This document shows positions 61,198-64,000 of a stretch of 64,000 bases of DNA, in pieces (position 1 is the stretch's first letter; every line of letters begins with the position of its first letter). Below the pieces are notes generated by a model. The model did no database searches and was not told the origin of the DNA. It saw only the letters and a list, made by a program, of their open reading frames with translations. The position numbers were made by a program, and so were the translations under genes. This DNA comes from Streptomyces albicerus (GTDB lineage: Bacteria > Actinomycetota > Actinomycetes > Streptomycetales > Streptomycetaceae): contig NZ_VWMY01000002.1 of NCBI RefSeq assembly GCF_008905045.1, forward strand, positions 204,096 through 268,095, written 5' to 3'.

Positions 61198-62268
61198 ATG
61201 ACAGAGGCGGAGCCGACGGCGAAGCGGCGCGTGACCATTCGCGAGGTCGCCGAGCGGGCAGGCGTGTCCATGGCCACCGTCTCGCGCGTGCTCAGCGGCA
61301 ACCACCCGGTGCCCGCGTCGACCCGGGCCCGTGTGCTCCGCGCGGCCCGCGACCTCGACTATGTCGCCAACGCGCACGCCCGCGCCCTGGTCGGCGGCGG
61401 CCGCAAGATGGTCGCCGTCGTCCTGCGACAGGTCACCAGCCCCTTCTACGCGCAGGTCGCCGAGGGCGTGGAGGCGGAGGCGGCCGCGCGCGGCTGGCTG
61501 TGTCTGGTCGGCACCACCGGCGGGGATCCGCAACGCGAGCTGGAATTCGTGCAGTTGATGCGCGAGGAGGGCGCCCGCCTGGTGATCCTCGTCGGCGGGG
61601 TCGTCGAGGACGACGCCTACCGGGAGCGCGTCGCGCACTATGCGCACGCCCTCGATTCGGCCGGCGCCCGTCTCGTGCTGTGCGGCCGGCCCGCGCCCGA
61701 CCCCGACATCCCGGCACTCGTCGTCGAGTTCGACAACGAGGCAGGGGCCCACGCCATCACCGGCCATCTGCTCTCGGCGGGCCACCGCGGGATCGTGTTC
61801 CTCGGCGGGCTGCCCGGCAACACGGCCCTCGACGCGCGCGTCGCCGGCTACCGGACCGCACTCGCCGAGCACGGCCTGCCGCCCGAGGCCGCCCACGTCA
61901 TCGACTGCGGCCTCGGCCGGGCGGCGGGCCACCGGGCGATGACCCAACTCCTCAAGGAGACACCGGACTTCACGGCCGTCTTCGCCGGGGACGACATGGT
62001 CGCCGCCGGAGCCCTGCGGGCCATCGCCGACGCCGGACTGCGCGTACCCGACGACATCTCGGTAGTCGGCTACAACGACATCCCGCTCGCCGAGGACTTC
62101 AACCCCCCGCTCACCACAGTGCGCACGCCCGCCGAGGAACTCGGCCGGGCCGCCGTGCGCATCGCCCTGCGCGACCCCGAGCACGCAGCGGGCGCCCACC
62201 ATCTGCTCGGCACCCACATCGTCGTACGCGACAGCGTCCAGCCGCCCCCACCGGGGCGCCCCCACTGA
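61198..62268 (+). CDS. LacI-family transcriptional repressor
   Basis: 356 residues with this start. HTH: VTIREVAERAGVSMATVSRVLSGNHPVPASTRARVLRAARDLDYVANAHARALVGG; the rest is the periplasmic-binding-protein-like sugar domain (VAVVLRQVTSPFYAQVAEGVEAEAAARGW...). ATG 61198 is 12 bases behind GGGGGAG; ATG 61186 is also in frame but too near the site. Likely binds the two AAAACGTTTT-like palindromes before the first permease gene. Confidence 0.9.
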   Translation: MTEAEPTAKRRVTIREVAERAGVSMATVSRVLSGNHPVPASTRARVLRAARDLDYVANAHARALVGGGRKMVAVVLRQVTSPFYAQVAEGVEAEAAARGWLCLVGTTGGDPQRELEFVQLMREEGARLVILVGGVVEDDAYRERVAHYAHALDSAGARLVLCGRPAPDPDIPALVVEFDNEAGAHAITGHLLSAGHRGIVFLGGLPGNTALDARVAGYRTALAEHGLPPEAAHVIDCGLGRAAGHRAMTQLLKETPDFTAVFAGDDMVAAGALRAIADAGLRVPDDISVVGYNDIPLAEDFNPPLTTVRTPAEELGRAAVRIALRDPEHAAGAHHLLGTHIVVRDSVQPPPPGRPH

Positions 62269-62286
62269 CGGAGGACCCACCCCCGT

Positions 62287-64000
62287 ATGACCGCGCCGCA
62301 TGTGTCGCTCCCCGACCCGACGCACTCGTCCCAACTGCCGCCCCCCGACCTCGCACAGTCACCCGTCACCGGCTGGACACGCGCCCACTGGGAGGCGATG
62401 GCCGACCGCCTCCTGGACGGCATACTCCCTTACGCCTCAAGGGAGTTGGCGCAATACCGGCTGCCCGGCCGGGCCAGCCACTCCGGGTCCTGGTCCGACG
62501 GCCTTGAAGGCTACGCACGCTCGTTCCTGCTCGCCGCCTGCCGTATCGCGGGCTCCGGCGGGCGGGTCTCGCCGGAGCTGATCGAGCGGTACGCGGCCGG
62601 ACTCGCCGCCGGGACCGACCCGGACGGCGCGGACCGCTGGCCGCCCATCGCCGACCGGGCCCAGCCCATGGTCGAGGCCGCCTCGATCGCGATCGCCCTG
62701 CACGAGACCCGGCCGTGGATCTGGGACCGGCTCGACGACGCGGTACGCCAGCGGGTGGTCACGTGGCTCGGCGGGTTCGTGGGCGCCGAGGCGAACGACT
62801 CCAACTGGCGGCTCTTCCAGGTCATCACGGAGGAGTTCCTCGCCTCCGTGGGGGCCCCGCACAGCCGCGCCGAGATCGACGGCGGCCTCGCGCGGCTGGA
62901 GGACTGGTACCGGGGCGGCGGCTGGTACACCGACGGCGACGGCCGCAAGTTCGACTACTACAACGCCTGGGCGCTGCACCTGTACCCGATCCTGTGGGCC
63001 CGCATCGCCGGACCGCGCGCGGACGTCTCGCTGACGGCCGACCACCGGGACCGGCTGCGTGAATTCCTGGGCGCGCACCAGTACTTCTTCGGCTCCGACG
63101 GCGCGCCCGTCCACCAAGGCCGCTCGCTCACCTACCGTTACGCGACGGCCGCCCCGCTGTGGGCCGGCGCGCTCGCCGACGCGACCCCGCTGCCGCCCGG
63201 ACGCACCCGCCGGCTGGCCTCGGGCGCGCTCAAGCACTTCGCCGACCGGGGGGTGCCCGACGAACGGGGACTGCTCAGCCTGGGCTGGTACCGGCCCTTC
63301 CTCCCGGTCACCCAGCGGTACTCGGGGCCCGCCTCGCCGTACTGGGCGAGCAAGGCGTTCCTCGGCCTGTTGCTCCCCGCCGACCACTCCGTCTGGACGG
63401 ATCCCGAGGAACCGAGCCCGGTGGACACGGCGGACAGGTATCTGGCGCTGCCCGCGCCCGGCTGGCTGCTCCACTCGACCGCCGCCGACGGGCTCGTACG
63501 ACTCGTCAACCACGGCAGCGACCGGTTGCCGCCGCCCCCGGCCGAGGCCGAGGACAGCCCGCACTACACGAAGTTCGCGTACTCGGGCGCCACGGCCCCG
63601 GACACTCCGGCGGCCGGTACGGCGACGACCGGGCCCGACAACCACATCGCCCTGCTCACGGCAGACGGAACGGCGGTCTCGCGGCGCGGCCGGATCCACC
63701 CACTCGGCGCGGCAGGACGCCGCGCCGCGTCCTGGCACCGGGCGGTCCTGCCGGGCTCCGAGGAGGGACACCGCATCGAGACGACCAGCGTGGTCCACGG
63801 CCCCTGGGAGGTGCGGGTCCACCGGGTCGACGGGCCGCCGGGAGCCGTCGTACGCGAAGGGGGGTGGGCGGTGGCCGACGAGAGCGGGCCGTTGGCGGAG
63901 GCCGCGGGGCCGGGATGGGCGCTGGCGCGTCGTCAGCGGGACGGCCTCACGAGTGCGGTCGTCGCGTTGCACGGCTGGGAGGCGCCCGGGGCCGACGAAC
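62287..64000 (+). CDS. DUF2264-family protein, 3' partial
   Basis: 571 codons seen; the end lies beyond the window. Text such as WSDGLEGYARSFLLAACRIAG, WPPIADRAQPMVEAASIAIALHETRPWIWDRLDD, ANDSNWRLFQVITEEFL and YFFGSDGAPVHQGRSLTYRYATAAPLWAGAL is typical of DUF2264, an alpha/alpha-barrel-like group seen with polysaccharide use genes. Starts 18 bp after the LacI stop, with GGAGG about 12 bases up, so same unit. Substrate unknown; a glycan hydrolase or lyase helper is inferred from the neighbours. Confidence 0.85.
   Translation, partial: MTAPHVSLPDPTHSSQLPPPDLAQSPVTGWTRAHWEAMADRLLDGILPYASRELAQYRLPGRASHSGSWSDGLEGYARSFLLAACRIAGSGGRVSPELIERYAAGLAAGTDPDGADRWPPIADRAQPMVEAASIAIALHETRPWIWDRLDDAVRQRVVTWLGGFVGAEANDSNWRLFQVITEEFLASVGAPHSRAEIDGGLARLEDWYRGGGWYTDGDGRKFDYYNAWALHLYPILWARIAGPRADVSLTADHRDRLREFLGAHQYFFGSDGAPVHQGRSLTYRYATAAPLWAGALADATPLPPGRTRRLASGALKHFADRGVPDERGLLSLGWYRPFLPVTQRYSGPASPYWASKAFLGLLLPADHSVWTDPEEPSPVDTADRYLALPAPGWLLHSTAADGLVRLVNHGSDRLPPPPAEAEDSPHYTKFAYSGATAPDTPAAGTATTGPDNHIALLTADGTAVSRRGRIHPLGAAGRRAASWHRAVLPGSEEGHRIETTSVVHGPWEVRVHRVDGPPGAVVREGGWAVADESGPLAEAAGPGWALARRQRDGLTSAVVALHGWEAPGADE

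Overview
The window is high-GC actinobacterial DNA with Streptomyces hallmarks: a complete conservon (cvnA-E), a subtilisin-inhibitor gene, a CebR-type cellulose operator, actinomycete-style secreted glycosidases, many GTG starts, overlapping ATGA/GTGA stop-start junctions, and a rare TTA leucine codon. It looks like chromosomal, partly accessory DNA that mixes specialised metabolism with polysaccharide use. I see no integrase, transposase, tRNA, rRNA or CRISPR array.

Layout. (1) 2-8402: a one-direction lipid cassette, made of a fatty acyl-AMP ligase (start cut by the window edge), a one-module ACP-KS-AT-ACP-TE polyketide synthase, a secreted antigen-85-like esterase and a crotonyl-CoA carboxylase/reductase (CCR). 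The first three copy the FadD32-Pks13-Ag85 logic of mycolic acid condensation; the CCR would supply a branched extender unit. The CCR carries a TTA codon. (2) 8386-10271: a P450 and a GNAT acetyltransferase, translationally coupled on the minus strand. (3) 10681-16109: conservon cvnABCDE, whose P450 lacks the ExxR arginine, facing a terpene cyclase across a perfect hairpin terminator. (4) 16458-26488: small redox and housekeeping genes (PPOX-fold, VOC, peroxiredoxin, glutathionyl-hydroquinone-reductase-like, CDF exporter, Ddn-like, LysE, aldehyde dehydrogenase, TetR with twin operators, SnoaL/NTF2-like, flavoprotein), with two intergenic tandem repeats. (5) 26610-32401: a GH114-like lipoprotein, a deleted F420-reductase pseudogene, hydrolase, 2-hydroxyacid dehydrogenase, HAD phosphatase, phytanoyl-CoA dioxygenase-like protein and AraC regulator.

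(6) 32432-49351: a GH9 cellulase under a CebR box; two paralogous proteins with a sigma-factor-like region, an HX3CX2C anti-sigma zinc motif, one membrane helix and an extracellular ricin-B lectin; a PAS/GAF/SpoIIE phosphatase with an anti-sigma-kinase-like ATPase; a GH2 glycosidase; an ECF41 sigma factor coupled to a stand-alone cytochrome b (QcrB-like); and a toxin-antitoxin-like pair. (7) 49361-56471: lactate 2-monooxygenase plus 2-hydroxyacid dehydrogenase, an NCS1 permease, two unrecognised proteins, a subtilisin-type inhibitor with a P1 arginine and a small protein. (8) 56640-64000: a double-HTH MerR regulator, then an ABC sugar-uptake operon (two permeases, a lipoprotein binding protein), a LacI regulator with matching palindromes, and a DUF2264 protein cut by the window end. 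No ATPase is encoded here, which suggests a shared one acts elsewhere.

The two most original systems are the FAAL/Pks13-like/Ag85-like/CCR cassette in a genus not known to make mycolic acids, and the paired sigma/ZAS/TM/ricin-lectin proteins, which look like one-protein transmembrane carbohydrate sensors. All calls come from reading the sequence; no search was run.
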